In this document: positions 27,052 to 36,255 of the stretch, piece by piece
Layout of the letters: every line of letters starts with the position of its first letter
Position numbering within the stretch: the first letter of the stretch is position 1
NCBI GenBank assembly: GCA_009693235.1
Contig: SHXR01000003.1
Coordinates: 1-64,000, forward strand
From: Betaproteobacteria bacterium
GTDB lineage: Bacteria; Pseudomonadota; Gammaproteobacteria; Burkholderiales; SG8-39
DNA length: 64,000 nt
Reading direction: 5' to 3'
Translations under genes and position numbers: made by a program
Notes under the pieces: model-generated
The model's input: the letters and a program-made list of their open reading frames with translations, nothing else
Told to the model about the DNA's origin: nothing
Database searches by the model: none

Positions 27052-27923
27052 TGGCGCTCACCGGCAATCCATTGCATCCGGTATTTGCGGCCGAGCTGCA
27101 CGGTATTGATTTTTCTCGTCGCCTGACCGATGCAGGGGTCACGGACGTTCTCGATGCGATGGACCGATACGCGGTGTGCGTCGTGCATCATGATCGCGCG
27201 CTGTCCGATGAACAGCATGTTGCCGTGAGCGCACAGTTTGGTCCGATGCAGCGCTCACGCGTCCTCACGGTGGCCGGCGTGAAACCGCGTCTCGCCCGTG
27301 GCGAGATCATCGATCAAAGCAATCTGGACGATCGCGGCAATCTTTACAACGAAGGCGATCGGCGCCTGCTCTACAAACGCGCCAATCGCCTGTGGCATAC
27401 CGATATGTCATTCCATCCGGTGCGCGCCACCTATTCGTTGTTGTCGGCGCATGTGATTCCACCGGTCGCTGCTGATACCGAGTTCGCCGACTTGCGCGCG
27501 GCCTACGACGCACTGCCCGTCGCGATGAAAGCCAGGATCGATCCGCTCACCGTCTCGCATTCCTATTGGTACTCGCGCACGTTGGCGGGTGGGCCACCGG
27601 CGAGTGCGGAGGAGCAGGCGTCACGACCGCCGGCCGTTCATCCGCTGGTGCACCGGCATCCGCGCTCGGGTCGCATGTCGCTCTATTTGGCCTCGCACGC
27701 TTCGCATATTCTTGGCATGCCGATCGATGAAGGCCGCGCGCTTATCGAAGAACTCTGCGCGTTCGCTACCCAGCCGCGCTTTGTATACGCGCACCAATGG
27801 CGGGTGGGCGATGTGCTCATCTGGGACAACCTTTGCACGATGCATCGCGCCACGGAGTTCGACGATACGATAGTCAGGCGGGATGTGCGGCGAACGACGT
27901 GCCGGGAGGCGGCAGTGGATTGA
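27051..27923 (+). CDS. TauD/TfdA family 2-oxoglutarate-dependent dioxygenase
   Basis: 290 residues. The Fe(II) ligands are His and Asp in the WHTDMSFHP motif (about 116-118) and a later His in LCTMHRATEF; an Arg-rich end (RRDVRRTTC) can bind 2-oxoglutarate. The family hydroxylates small molecules such as aryloxyacetates or sulfonates, releasing cleaved products. The start overlaps the Bug stop (ATGA), so the ligand of that Bug protein may be its substrate, but this is inference. Confidence 0.9.
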   Translation: MALTGNPLHPVFAAELHGIDFSRRLTDAGVTDVLDAMDRYAVCVVHHDRALSDEQHVAVSAQFGPMQRSRVLTVAGVKPRLARGEIIDQSNLDDRGNLYNEGDRRLLYKRANRLWHTDMSFHPVRATYSLLSAHVIPPVAADTEFADLRAAYDALPVAMKARIDPLTVSHSYWYSRTLAGGPPASAEEQASRPPAVHPLVHRHPRSGRMSLYLASHASHILGMPIDEGRALIEELCAFATQPRFVYAHQWRVGDVLIWDNLCTMHRATEFDDTIVRRDVRRTTCREAAVD

Positions 27924-27940
27924 TGTCGCGGCTGCGAGCG

Positions 27941-29091
27941 CTACCGCACGAAGGCAATCGTACTGCCAAGGAGCGCGGCGGCCATGACGGTCATGAACAA
28001 CCGGCGCACTCCGGGATCGCTACGCAGTCGGCGCAACAGTCCGATTGATCTGGGCGCCCGCGCCATCAGGGTGCGATCACGCCGGGTTGGCGCGGTGAGC
28101 CGTCGCAGCGCGTCGGTTGCATCGAACGATCGTGACAAGGGTAGCTTCGTATCGCTCGCGATGGCACGTGCCGCGGGCGCCACGCGTGCGGTGCCAGGGG
28201 CGACCTCCATCTTCACCGTATCAGCGATGCTGCCCCTGCCTTTAACCGGCGCACGTTGACGCCCGCCAAGCTCTGTGAGGCAGGTGCGCAAGTCGGTGGC
28301 AAACTCATAGGCCGTTTGATAGCACACCTCCGGGTCTTTCGTGAGCGCCTTGGCGATCATGAAATCGACCATCTGCGGCAGCTCGCGATTCAATCGGGAC
28401 GGCGGCACGTGTTCGACGGTCGAAACATTGTGCAGGATCTGCACCGTGTCCTCGCCGGCAAACAGCGATGCGCGAGTGAGCATCTCGTAGAGCACGATCC
28501 CCAATGAAAAAATATCGGAGCGATGGTCCACCGGTAGTCCGGAGACTTGCTCGGGCGACATATACCGCGGGGTGCCCATCACAATGTCGGTTTTGGTTTT
28601 GTGGTCGGTCGCTCGCATCCGCGCGATCCCGAAATCCATGATCTTCACCTGGCCGCGCGGCATCAACATGATGTTGCTGGGCTTGATGTCGCATTGGATC
28701 ACGCCCTCGTCATGCGCATAGCCAAGGCCATCGGCGACTTGTTGCGCGATATCGAGTGCGTCGATGACAGGCATCGTGCTTTCTGCCAATCGGTCGCGAA
28801 GCTCTACCCCTTCAGCAATTCCATTGCCATGAAGGCGAGGTCACCCTCTTCGCCGAAATCGTAGATGGTGATGATATTGGGATGGTTCAACTTGCCGGCG
28901 GCCTTGGCTTCCAGGAAAAACCGTCGATGGAAATCTTCGCGGCCTTCCATCTCGTGCGAGAGAATGATGGTCTTCAACGCCACGGTGCGATCGAGCAGCG
29001 GATCTTGCGCCTCATAGACCACGCCCATGGCGCCGCGGCCAAGCTCATGCTTGATGCGATAACGGCCGAGTTGCCTTAGTTTTTTTGCCAT
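27941..29091 (-). pseudogene. Ser/Thr protein kinase (PknB type), split by one-base frameshift
   Basis: Frame one (29091-28804) has YRIKHELGRGAMGVVYEAQD, the glycine loop, and the VALK Lys (about 40). Frame two (28789-27941) has YAHDEGVIQCDIKPSNIML, IMDFGIAR and MGTPRYMSPEQ. One base missing in the C4 tract at 28807-28810 joins ELLKG to VELRDRLAEST, giving about 383 residues. The HRD triad reads Gln-Cys-Asp: the catalytic Asp is kept but His and Arg are changed. The C-terminus ends in a membrane helix (FMTVMAAALLGSTIAFVR). It overlaps the upstream cyclase-fold gene by 16 bases. Confidence 0.85.
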
Positions 29092-29792
29092 GAGTCCGGA
29101 TCGAGGAGGACGCGCAGATATCGCTCACCTTGGGCAGCGGTGGCGCGAAACTGCACCAGGGCGGTCTTGATCAAGGCGTCTTCGCCATCAGTAGAGAACC
29201 GTACCGTGACCCCTGCGCCGAGAATGCCGACGGCAGCGACTATTGCAAGCACCCAGAGGCGCTTTTCCCGCCGCGTCGCGCCTTGACGCTCCAAGCCGAA
29301 CAGCTCGTGCTCGCGCAAGGCAGCGTCGTCGAAGACCCCGGCTGGAAACAGATTGGCCTCCGAACCCGGTACGGCATCGGCCAGCGCATCTTTGAACGAG
29401 CGTGCGATCAACATGCCGCCCGGTGCTGCAAACGCCGCGATGCTCGCCGCAACCGCAATGCCATCGCCAATCATTCCGCTATCGGCGCTGTCCATTTGTA
29501 TGGCGCCATAGTTGATGCCGATTACCAACGGCAGTCCGGCGGCGGTCGCCGCAAGGGCCTGCTCTGCAGCGCTAAGTGTCCCGCGCGGATCGTCGAACAC
29601 CACTACAACAGCGCCGTCAGCGGCTTTCAACACGATGCGATTGGCCGGCAACAGGCGTGCGACCGTGACGGCCACCACCGCTTCGAGTTGGGCACGAAGG
29701 CGCGCCTGCTCTGAGACCGGGCGCTGGGCGAAGTCGTGAATCTTGAAGAAGACGATGCTCGCCAGCATGGCGGCGGCATCGCGTGTTGTCAT
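29076..29792 (-). CDS. cyclase-homology-fold membrane protein
   Basis: 238 residues from the ATG at 29792; the upstream extension does not look coding. The first 170 residues (MLASIVFFKIHDFAQRPVSE, DGAVVVVFDDPRG, GINYGAIQ, GDGIAVAASIAAFAAPGGML) follow the class III nucleotidyl cyclase fold. The metal-binding Asp at the first strand is Lys (FFKI), so catalysis is unlikely. A membrane helix, LWVLAIVAAVGILGAGVTV, precedes a short outer tail. Upstream of and overlapping the kinase, so probably a regulatory partner. Confidence 0.7.
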   Translation of the reverse strand: MTTRDAAAMLASIVFFKIHDFAQRPVSEQARLRAQLEAVVAVTVARLLPANRIVLKAADGAVVVVFDDPRGTLSAAEQALAATAAGLPLVIGINYGAIQMDSADSGMIGDGIAVAASIAAFAAPGGMLIARSFKDALADAVPGSEANLFPAGVFDDAALREHELFGLERQGATRREKRLWVLAIVAAVGILGAGVTVRFSTDGEDALIKTALVQFRATAAQGERYLRVLLDPDSWQKN

Positions 29793-29954
29793 CGGCCGGC
29801 CGATAAGGGGGTTCGTGCGCGGGGGAAGTGAGCCAAGCCAGTGCAGGGTGCGCGTCGCGGCATCCGCAACCCGATCCGGTCGAGGTGCGTTAAAGATTGA
29901 ATGGGGCGTGGTGATCGCCGCCAGCGCCGCCGCTCGGTGCGGCATCCCGATCAC

Positions 29955-30076
29955 TGATGAAATAACGGCTCGTTGGGGATGAAGGGGCCCCAACCCTTCC
30001 GTTGCCCCTCGTAACTCTCCGAAAAATCGGGTCACGCTGATGGTGCGCGAGAACTTAATCGACGTTTCCTTAGTGG
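29955..30076 (+). repeat. dispersed intergenic repeat, copy 2
   Basis: Contains TTGGGGATGAAGGGGCCCCA, TTGCCCCTCGTAACTC and a CTTAGTGG end at about 30069-30076, matching copies at 21532 and 36668. The hairpin arms are degraded (CGCTGATGG and TTAATCGACG). The left boundary is approximate. It lies in the 422-bp gap between the cyclase-fold gene and the FMN dehydrogenase; the rest of that gap shows no gene and should hold their divergent promoters. Confidence 0.75.
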
Positions 30077-30214
30077 ACGATATCGGCCGGCGGTTGACTA
30101 TCCGGTCCGCCACCGCCCGCGGATACTGGCGCCGGAAAATTGAGGTATGGTTCGCGCGGCCGTCAGTAATCCACGTTGCTCGGCGCGCGGCCCGCTCACT
30201 TTTTCGCCACCACC

Positions 30215-31360
30215 ATGACTGTCATTACCAACATCGAAGATCTGCGGGTGCTTGCCAAGCGCCGCGTCCCGCGCATGTTTTACGACTATGCCGACAGCGG
30301 TTCGTGGACCGAATCGACGTATCGATCCAACGTCACGGAATTCGGGAAGATTCGCTTTCGCCAGCGTGTGGCGGTCGACATCGATGAGCGCACGATCCGC
30401 GCGAAGATGCTCGGGCAGGAGGTCGCGATGCCGGTTGCGATCGCTCCGACCGGTCTCACCGGCATGCAGCATGCCGACGGTGAGATTCTCGGCGCCCGTG
30501 CCGCCGCGAAGTTTGGCGTGCCCTTTACGCTTTCCACGATGAGCATCTGCTCGCTGGAAGATATCAAGCAGCATGTCGGCTCGCCGTTCTGGTTCCAGCT
30601 CTATGTGATGCGCGATCGCGAGTTCATCGGTCGCCTGATCGATCGCGCGAAAGCCGCCGGATGCTCCGCGCTGATGGTGACGCTCGATCTGCAGATCATC
30701 GGGCAACGCCACAAGGATTTGAAGAACGGGCTGAGCGCACCGCCAAAGCTCACCCCGGCTAACATTCTCAACATGATGACCAAGCCCGGCTGGTGCATGG
30801 GCATGCTCGGCACATCGCGCCGTCAATTCGGTAATATCCATGGGCACGTGAAGGGCGTGGAGGATATGGGTTCACTCAGCGAGTGGACGGCCAAACAATT
30901 CGATCCGCGCCTCAATTGGAATGACATCGAATGGATCAAACAGCGCTGGGGCGGCAAGTTGATTCTGAAAGGGGTGTTGGACGCTGAAGACGCGCGCCTT
31001 GCCGTGGGCACTGGCGCCGATGTCATCATCGTCAGCAATCACGGCGGCCGGCAGTTGGATGGTGCGCCGAGTTCCATCGAAGCGCTACCTGCGATCGTCG
31101 ATGCGGTGGGTGACAAGATCGAGGTGTGGATGGATGGCGGCATCCGTAGCGGGCAAGACGTGCTGCGAGCCTGGGCGCTGGGCGCTCGCGGCACCATGAT
31201 CGGCCGCGCGTTTCTTTACGGGCTTGGCGCGATGGGCGAGGCGGGCGTGACGAAGGCGCTTGAGATCATCGCCAAGGAACTCGATCTCACCATGGCTTTC
31301 TGTGGCAAACGCCGCTTGGCCGATGTCGACCGCGGGATTCTCCTTAGGCGCGAGGCTTGA
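30215..31360 (+). CDS. FMN-dependent alpha-hydroxy acid dehydrogenase
   Basis: 381 residues, TIM barrel. The N-terminal RVPRMFYDYADSGSWTESTY, PVAIAPTGLTGMQH, FWFQLYVMRDREF, the active-site loop VIIVSNHGGRQLDGAPSS (catalytic His near 270) and VWMDGGIRSGQDVLRAWALG (FMN phosphate) are those of the lactate/glycolate/mandelate dehydrogenase family. It oxidises a 2-hydroxy acid to a 2-oxo acid. The ATG at 30215 is the start that opens the conserved N-terminus. The 3' end overlaps the convergent amidohydrolase by 17 bases. Confidence 0.93.
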   Translation: MTVITNIEDLRVLAKRRVPRMFYDYADSGSWTESTYRSNVTEFGKIRFRQRVAVDIDERTIRAKMLGQEVAMPVAIAPTGLTGMQHADGEILGARAAAKFGVPFTLSTMSICSLEDIKQHVGSPFWFQLYVMRDREFIGRLIDRAKAAGCSALMVTLDLQIIGQRHKDLKNGLSAPPKLTPANILNMMTKPGWCMGMLGTSRRQFGNIHGHVKGVEDMGSLSEWTAKQFDPRLNWNDIEWIKQRWGGKLILKGVLDAEDARLAVGTGADVIIVSNHGGRQLDGAPSSIEALPAIVDAVGDKIEVWMDGGIRSGQDVLRAWALGARGTMIGRAFLYGLGAMGEAGVTKALEIIAKELDLTMAFCGKRRLADVDRGILLRREA

Positions 31361-32210
31361 TCCCTAGCAGGACGCCGGGATTTTTCACCAATATCTTCTC
31401 CAACAACGCCGAATCGCCCTCGACCACTTCGCCTAAGAAATTCATGAGATCGACGGGATTTGGCGGCGGTTCGCCCGGCTGGTGCGGATTGCGATAGATC
31501 GGATGCGGCCAATCGGTGCCCCAGATCGCGCGATCTGGCGCCGCATGCAATACCCGGCGTGCCATGGGTAGCGAGTCAGCGTGATGCGGTGCGCCGTTGG
31601 TCGACCAGCGATCGAAATTGCACATCAGCACCCAGCAATGCTCGCGCTGAAGAAGCTCAAGCAACAGTTTGAGCGCCGGCTGGTCGAGCCCCGCAGCGGG
31701 CCGCAGGTGTGCGGCATGATCGATCACGAGTGGCAGTTTCAATGAACGAAACCAATCCGCCAACTCGATCAAATCAGGTCCCTCGACATGCACTTTCACA
31801 TGCCAGCCAAACGGTGCAACACGCGCAACCGCACGATCGAACACCGCTCGCTCCACGCGCGGCTGCTTCATAAAGCTTGCAAAGGAAAACCGGATGCCGC
31901 GCACCCCAGCCGCATGCAATCGCGCGACCTCGCGATCGTCGATATCCGGGGTGAAGCGGGCCACGCCTTTGAGCCGCGGGTTCTCGGCGAGTAGCTTGAT
32001 CAGCGCGTCGTTGTCCGCGGCGGCGGCGGTGCTTTGCACCACCAGGCCGTTCGCGATGCCGATACGCTGGTGCATGGCATCGAGTTTGCCGACCGGCGCG
32101 TCCATGGGCGCATACGCTGCCCCCGGTGCGGCTTTCGTGTGCGTGCCGGACTCAAAGACGTGGAAGTGGGTATCCCATGCGCCGCGGGGAATGGGAAATA
32201 GAATCGGCAT
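31344..32210 (-). CDS. amidohydrolase, 2-pyrone-4,6-dicarboxylate hydrolase type
   Basis: 288 residues starting at an ATG six bases after GGAG. Motifs are WDTHFHVFE (HxH metal pair), HVKVHVEGPDLIELADW, LVIDHAAHLRPAAG and AIWGTDWPHPIYRN (Asp). These fit the amidohydrolase-2 group around LigI, which opens 2-pyrone-4,6-dicarboxylate in aromatic breakdown. It is followed upstream by a Bug gene 13 bases away on the same strand. A lactonase on a transported carboxylate is the likely role; the exact substrate is inferred. Confidence 0.87.
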   Translation of the reverse strand: MPILFPIPRGAWDTHFHVFESGTHTKAAPGAAYAPMDAPVGKLDAMHQRIGIANGLVVQSTAAAADNDALIKLLAENPRLKGVARFTPDIDDREVARLHAAGVRGIRFSFASFMKQPRVERAVFDRAVARVAPFGWHVKVHVEGPDLIELADWFRSLKLPLVIDHAAHLRPAAGLDQPALKLLLELLQREHCWVLMCNFDRWSTNGAPHHADSLPMARRVLHAAPDRAIWGTDWPHPIYRNPHQPGEPPPNPVDLMNFLGEVVEGDSALLEKILVKNPGVLLGIKPRA

Positions 32211-32223
32211 CACGTTCTCCGCA

Positions 32224-33207
32224 TTAGTCGAGTTTGAGCCCAACGCGCTTGACGACCGGCGTCCATTTGTCGCTAAAGGCCTTGATCGTCGCCTGCATCT
32301 CCTCTGGCGTGCTGGCCCCGACGGTCATGGCAATTTCGGCCATGCGCGAACGCATGTCTGGCATGGCGAGAACGGTTGCCACCGAGCCGTTGATTCGATC
32401 GATGACATCCCTGGAGGTGCGCCCCGGCGCGACAAGCCCGAACCAGGTCACCATTTCCATTTGCGGAAAGCCCTGTTCAGCAACCGTGGGCGTGTTAGGC
32501 AGTTGCGGGATGCGATTCTTGGTACTCACCGCGAGGGCGACCACGCGACCTTCCTTGATGAACGGCAGATACGAGACCAACCCGTCGGAGGAGAAGTTCA
32601 CATCGCCCGCTACCAGTGCGGCGGTGGTCGGCTGTGAGCCGCGGTAGTTGATCACTTCGGCGTGGACGCCCGCTTCGGCCTTCAATGATTCATAAAAGAG
32701 TTGCGACACGATGGCGCCCAGGCCGATATTGAGTTTGCCGGGATTGGCTTTGGCGTAGGTGATCAATTCCTGCAGTGATTTGGCGGGCAATTTCTGCGGG
32801 TTGCCGAAGAAGACCAGCGGCTGGGTCGCCAGCATCGTGATCGGCGCGAAAGCCTGATCGGGATCGTACGGAAGCTTGCTAAAAAGAGCCTTGGCGAGCG
32901 CGACGGTGAAATCGATCGGCAGGAACAGCGTGTAACCATCCGGGGCGGCTTGCGCCACATGGTTGGCGGCGATGATCGTATTGCCGCCCGGACGCGGCTC
33001 GACCAGCACCGACTGTTTCCAAGTCTCTTGAAGTTTGTCGGCTAGCGCACGGGCGAGCACATCGGCGCTGCCGCCGGGCGGGAATGGGTGGACGATACGA
33101 ACCGGTTTCGACGGATACGTTTGGGCAAACGCGCCGGTAGCCAACGAGGTCAATAGCACTAGCAGGCAGCCAGCACAGGCAAGCCGTGCGGTGACGGATT
33201 TCAACAT
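32224..33207 (-). CDS. Bug family (TctC) periplasmic substrate-binding protein
   Basis: 327 residues with a strong AGGAGG site. Signal peptide MLKSVTARLACAGCLLVLLT to AFAQ, then YPSKPVRIVHPFPPGGSAD, VEPRPGGNTIIA, AAPDGYTLFLP and the loop VINYRGSQPTTAALV in place of the usual PYKG. First gene of a pair with the amidohydrolase at 31344. Intact. Confidence 0.93.
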   Translation of the reverse strand: MLKSVTARLACAGCLLVLLTSLATGAFAQTYPSKPVRIVHPFPPGGSADVLARALADKLQETWKQSVLVEPRPGGNTIIAANHVAQAAPDGYTLFLPIDFTVALAKALFSKLPYDPDQAFAPITMLATQPLVFFGNPQKLPAKSLQELITYAKANPGKLNIGLGAIVSQLFYESLKAEAGVHAEVINYRGSQPTTAALVAGDVNFSSDGLVSYLPFIKEGRVVALAVSTKNRIPQLPNTPTVAEQGFPQMEMVTWFGLVAPGRTSRDVIDRINGSVATVLAMPDMRSRMAEIAMTVGASTPEEMQATIKAFSDKWTPVVKRVGLKLD

Positions 33208-33324
33208 GTCTCCTCCTTTTTGTGGGCAATCAGCGAAGTATAGATGACCAAGGGCCTTCACCATCGCGGCGCGATCAGTGCTAGATTTGCGGCATCAGCG
33301 CAACGTTAGCCAAAGGACACCCCG

Positions 33325-34353
33325 ATGAGCACGCCCATCCTGATACCGCCCGTCACCGGACCGAGCCTCGAGCGCTTTCAAATGTCGTATCGGAAGCGCC
33401 GCGCGTATCGGGATGCCATCCAATTTCCGCCGGCACTGAGTGGTGTGGCGAACGCGATCGATGTGCATTGCCATGCCCACGAAGGGCAGCAGGATGCGTT
33501 TGCACTGGCGAAGTTTGCATCCACATGCGGCATGGGCGGTCTGCTCTACAAGACATTGCCATTTGCCAAGCCGCCCATGCCGCAGTTGAACGCGCTCAAG
33601 GATCAACTCCATCGTTGGGCTGACGATGAAGATGTGAAACCGATCGAATGCTGGGCGGGCTTCGTCACCGACACCTGGAACGGTCGTCCAACGCGGGCGG
33701 CGGTGGAGCCGCAGTTGAAGGCGGGCATCAAGGCGATCTGGATGCCCACTGCGAGCCATGCGAATTCATTGCATCTCTCGGGTGGTCGGGAAATCTGGTG
33801 GGATCCACAGGCTTCGTCGAAAGTGATTCTCGAACCGATGCCGTTCGATATCGCGCTCGCCCGTTCAGGCGGCATGTACTTCCTGAAAGACGGCAAGCTC
33901 GATCCGGAAGTGAAAGAGATCGTGCGGTTATGTGCCGAATACGATGCGGCGCTGTTCTTCGGTCATTTCACCCATCCGGAGCAAGACGCGCTGGTGGAAG
34001 AAATCGATCGCGTGAAGTTCAAGAAGGCGGCGGTGGACCATCCATTCAGTCTCTATGTCGATCTGGATATCGCACGCATGCAGCAATTCGCGCGGGCCGG
34101 CATCACCGTGAACTTCACCTACGACGAGCTATCCCCGTTGATGGGGGTTGATCCGCATGCGATGTATCAGGCGATTCGCGCCACCGGTACCGATTGGGTG
34201 ACGCTGTCGAGCGATTGCGGCGAGCCCCTCTTTCCAAATTCGGTGGAAGGTATTCGCATGATCGTCGCTTACATGAAAGCGTACGGACTGACGGAGGCCG
34301 AGATCGAGCAGGTTACGGTGACCAATCCGCGCCGGTTGGTGGGGCGGGGGTAG
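33325..34353 (+). CDS. DUF6282-type amidohydrolase-like protein
   Basis: 342 residues. It has an HxH-type metal motif AIDVHCHAHEGQQDAF (about 46-60), a second His in FFGHFTHPEQ, KAAVDHPF, and an Asp in LSSDCGEPLFPNS, all consistent with a metal-dependent TIM-barrel hydrolase. The pattern agrees with the DUF6282 family. Divergent from the Bug/amidohydrolase pair, which may share its pathway. Substrate unknown. Confidence 0.8.
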   Translation: MSTPILIPPVTGPSLERFQMSYRKRRAYRDAIQFPPALSGVANAIDVHCHAHEGQQDAFALAKFASTCGMGGLLYKTLPFAKPPMPQLNALKDQLHRWADDEDVKPIECWAGFVTDTWNGRPTRAAVEPQLKAGIKAIWMPTASHANSLHLSGGREIWWDPQASSKVILEPMPFDIALARSGGMYFLKDGKLDPEVKEIVRLCAEYDAALFFGHFTHPEQDALVEEIDRVKFKKAAVDHPFSLYVDLDIARMQQFARAGITVNFTYDELSPLMGVDPHAMYQAIRATGTDWVTLSSDCGEPLFPNSVEGIRMIVAYMKAYGLTEAEIEQVTVTNPRRLVGRG

Positions 34354-34370
34354 GTTGATGGCTCGCCGGA

Positions 34371-35072
34371 TTAGCGGGCCGGCAATCCATCTTTTTGATA
34401 GTTCGGTGAACGCGGGCCGAACAGCACGCCGTTCTGGCGCGGGAATAGCAATCGCTGACTGGCAATGTCCGCGTAGTTGTAGCTGGCATCGGTTGCAGTG
34501 CTGACGATCTGCGTAACGATGGCTTGAACGAGTAGTCCGATCAGTCCCCCTTGGTTCGAGCGTTGTTGTTCAGACGATGATGCCGCGGCCGCGCCGTGCC
34601 ACAACAGTTGTCCAGTGCGTAGATCGACAATGCGGCCTTCTACTCGCACCGCGGTTTCGCTGCTGATCACCGCATAGCTGGTCCCATAGCGCGTTACTTT
34701 GAGGTAGACGACCGCGTCGGCACCGAAAATTTCACGTAGCTTCGGTGGCGACACATCATGGATCTCGGCAGCGTTATTGAGCCCATTTTGCCGGAAGGTT
34801 TCGTCCATCAAGGATACCGGCACCACATAGAAGCCTGCTTCTGCAAGCGGCATCGTCACCTGTGCGAGCACGCCATACGTGGCTAACACTTCAGGTGTTT
34901 CATTGAGGGGTGGCAATACCAACATCGACACCGGCCGACTCTGTATGAAAGCCGTGTAGTCGTACGGTTGGGGTGTTGCGCAGCCTACCAACACCAGGGC
35001 CACCGCGAGTGCTGTCATTCGACGGATGCCGCACAACGCACTGCAAATGGTGGAGCGTGCCGCGTTATCCAT
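34371..35072 (-). CDS. DUF799 (GNA1162 family) lipoprotein
   Basis: 233 residues; lipobox in VALVLVGCATPQ. It reads SRPVSMLVLPPLNETPEV, VYLKVTRYGTSYAVISSET and VEGRIVDLRTGQLLWHGAAAA, as in GNA1162/DUF799 lipoproteins, a fold related to TolB N-terminal/LpoB domains. The start at 35072 has a GAGG site; a shorter form from about 35020 would still keep the lipobox. Third gene of the CsgG/DUF4810/DUF799 operon. Confidence 0.88.
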   Translation of the reverse strand: MDNAARSTICSALCGIRRMTALAVALVLVGCATPQPYDYTAFIQSRPVSMLVLPPLNETPEVLATYGVLAQVTMPLAEAGFYVVPVSLMDETFRQNGLNNAAEIHDVSPPKLREIFGADAVVYLKVTRYGTSYAVISSETAVRVEGRIVDLRTGQLLWHGAAAASSSEQQRSNQGGLIGLLVQAIVTQIVSTATDASYNYADIASQRLLFPRQNGVLFGPRSPNYQKDGLPAR

Positions 35073-35095
35073 TGGGACCTCGTCCCCCTGACCAA

Positions 35096-35464
35096 TCATG
35101 ATTTCGGCGCTGCCATTCTATTGAGAAGAAAATCCATGTATGGCGCGGATTCCGGAAATTTTGCCTTTTCGGTTTCAAGCTGGCGTTTCGCCTCGTCGAA
35201 TCGGCCGAGACGAAATTGAATCATCGCGAGGTGGCCATGAAATCCGGGTGGCAGGGCTGCGCCACGTCCCTCCGCTTGTTTCGCTTGCGCTTCCAGTACG
35301 CAAAGTTGTTCTTCCGGACTCGATCCGTCGCCCTTGAAGTGTTCATAGAGTTGACGCTGGAAGCCACCCCATTGGTACAAAGCCGGCGGCCGCTGCGCGC
35401 AGCCGACCAGGGCGACCGCTAGGAGCGCGACGCCGGCCAATCTAAGGAAAATATCGATGCCCAT
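35096..35464 (-). CDS. DUF4810 family lipoprotein
   Basis: 122 residues. Signal MGIDIFLRLAGVALLAVALV with lipobox VGCAQ. The mature part has PPALYQWGGFQRQLYEHFKG, a Glu/Ala-rich helical pair, and FPESAPYMDFLLNRM near the end, all features of DUF4810. Only 10 bases separate it from the CsgG-like gene upstream and 23 from the DUF799 gene downstream, and this gene order recurs in many proteobacteria. Confidence 0.9.
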   Translation of the reverse strand: MGIDIFLRLAGVALLAVALVGCAQRPPALYQWGGFQRQLYEHFKGDGSSPEEQLCVLEAQAKQAEGRGAALPPGFHGHLAMIQFRLGRFDEAKRQLETEKAKFPESAPYMDFLLNRMAAPKS

Positions 35465-35474
35465 TGGTACGGTC

Positions 35475-36170
35475 CTACCGCCCAGTCGGGACAGTCCACT
35501 TTCCTGCTTCGAGGCCGGTGACCAGCGTGTTGACGGCTTCGCGGATGGCGAGATCGAGCACCTTGCCATTGAGCGTCGCATCGTAACCGGCGGTCCCGCC
35601 AAAACCCACCACCTCACGATTGGAAAGCGCGTACTCACCGGCACCGCTCGATGAAAACACCACCTCAGAGGTCATGCTGTTGACGATATTGAGCGTCACC
35701 TTGGCGTAGGCGACCTGCTCCTTGCCGCGGCCCAAAATGCCGAACAATTGCCGATCGCCTACTTCCTTCCGGCCAAATTCTGCGATGTCGCCGGTCACGA
35801 CGAAATCGGCATCGCGAATCGATTGAATCTTGGATTTGAATTGCGCTTCCTGCTTGGTTTCCGCGAGATTATCTCGATCCAACACGTTGAAGCGCTGTGA
35901 TTGCTGGAGATGCGCAATCAGCGTTGTCTTGGCCTGGCTACCGAGCCGGTCGACGCCGTCGGAAAAAATGCCGCGCATGAAGCCCGATCGATTATCGAAT
36001 TTGCCGACCGAGACCGGCACGCGCGTCCCGCTAAACGGCGTTGTCGCCGATTCCACTTTGGCGACCGCAACGGTGCGCGAGGATTCCGTCGCGCAGCCGC
36101 TAACTGCAAGAATAGCGGCGGCAACGATTGCTGAGAAGGCAAGCTTTGAGTGGATGCGACGGTAATGCAT
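35475..36170 (-). CDS. CsgG/HfaB family lipoprotein
   Basis: 231 residues. Signal ILAVSGCATESS is the lipobox, followed by VPVSVGKFDNRSGFMRG, LIAHLQQSQRFNVLDRDNLA, ADFVVTGDIAEFGRKEVG and AREAVNT-type helix near the C-terminus. This is the CsgG pore fold, which forms outer-membrane export channels for curli or holdfast proteins. No csgA, csgB, csgE or csgF gene is present, so the exported cargo is unknown. The first gene of this operon is followed by DUF4810 and DUF799 lipoproteins. Confidence 0.9.
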   Translation of the reverse strand: MHYRRIHSKLAFSAIVAAAILAVSGCATESSRTVAVAKVESATTPFSGTRVPVSVGKFDNRSGFMRGIFSDGVDRLGSQAKTTLIAHLQQSQRFNVLDRDNLAETKQEAQFKSKIQSIRDADFVVTGDIAEFGRKEVGDRQLFGILGRGKEQVAYAKVTLNIVNSMTSEVVFSSSGAGEYALSNREVVGFGGTAGYDATLNGKVLDLAIREAVNTLVTGLEAGKWTVPTGR

Positions 36171-36255
36171 GGTGACCTCCTGGGGGTGGTCGGGTCGAGG
36201 TACATTAAAGACGGACTATTGATCATGCTCCAACGCCACGCCACCAGGGGAAACA

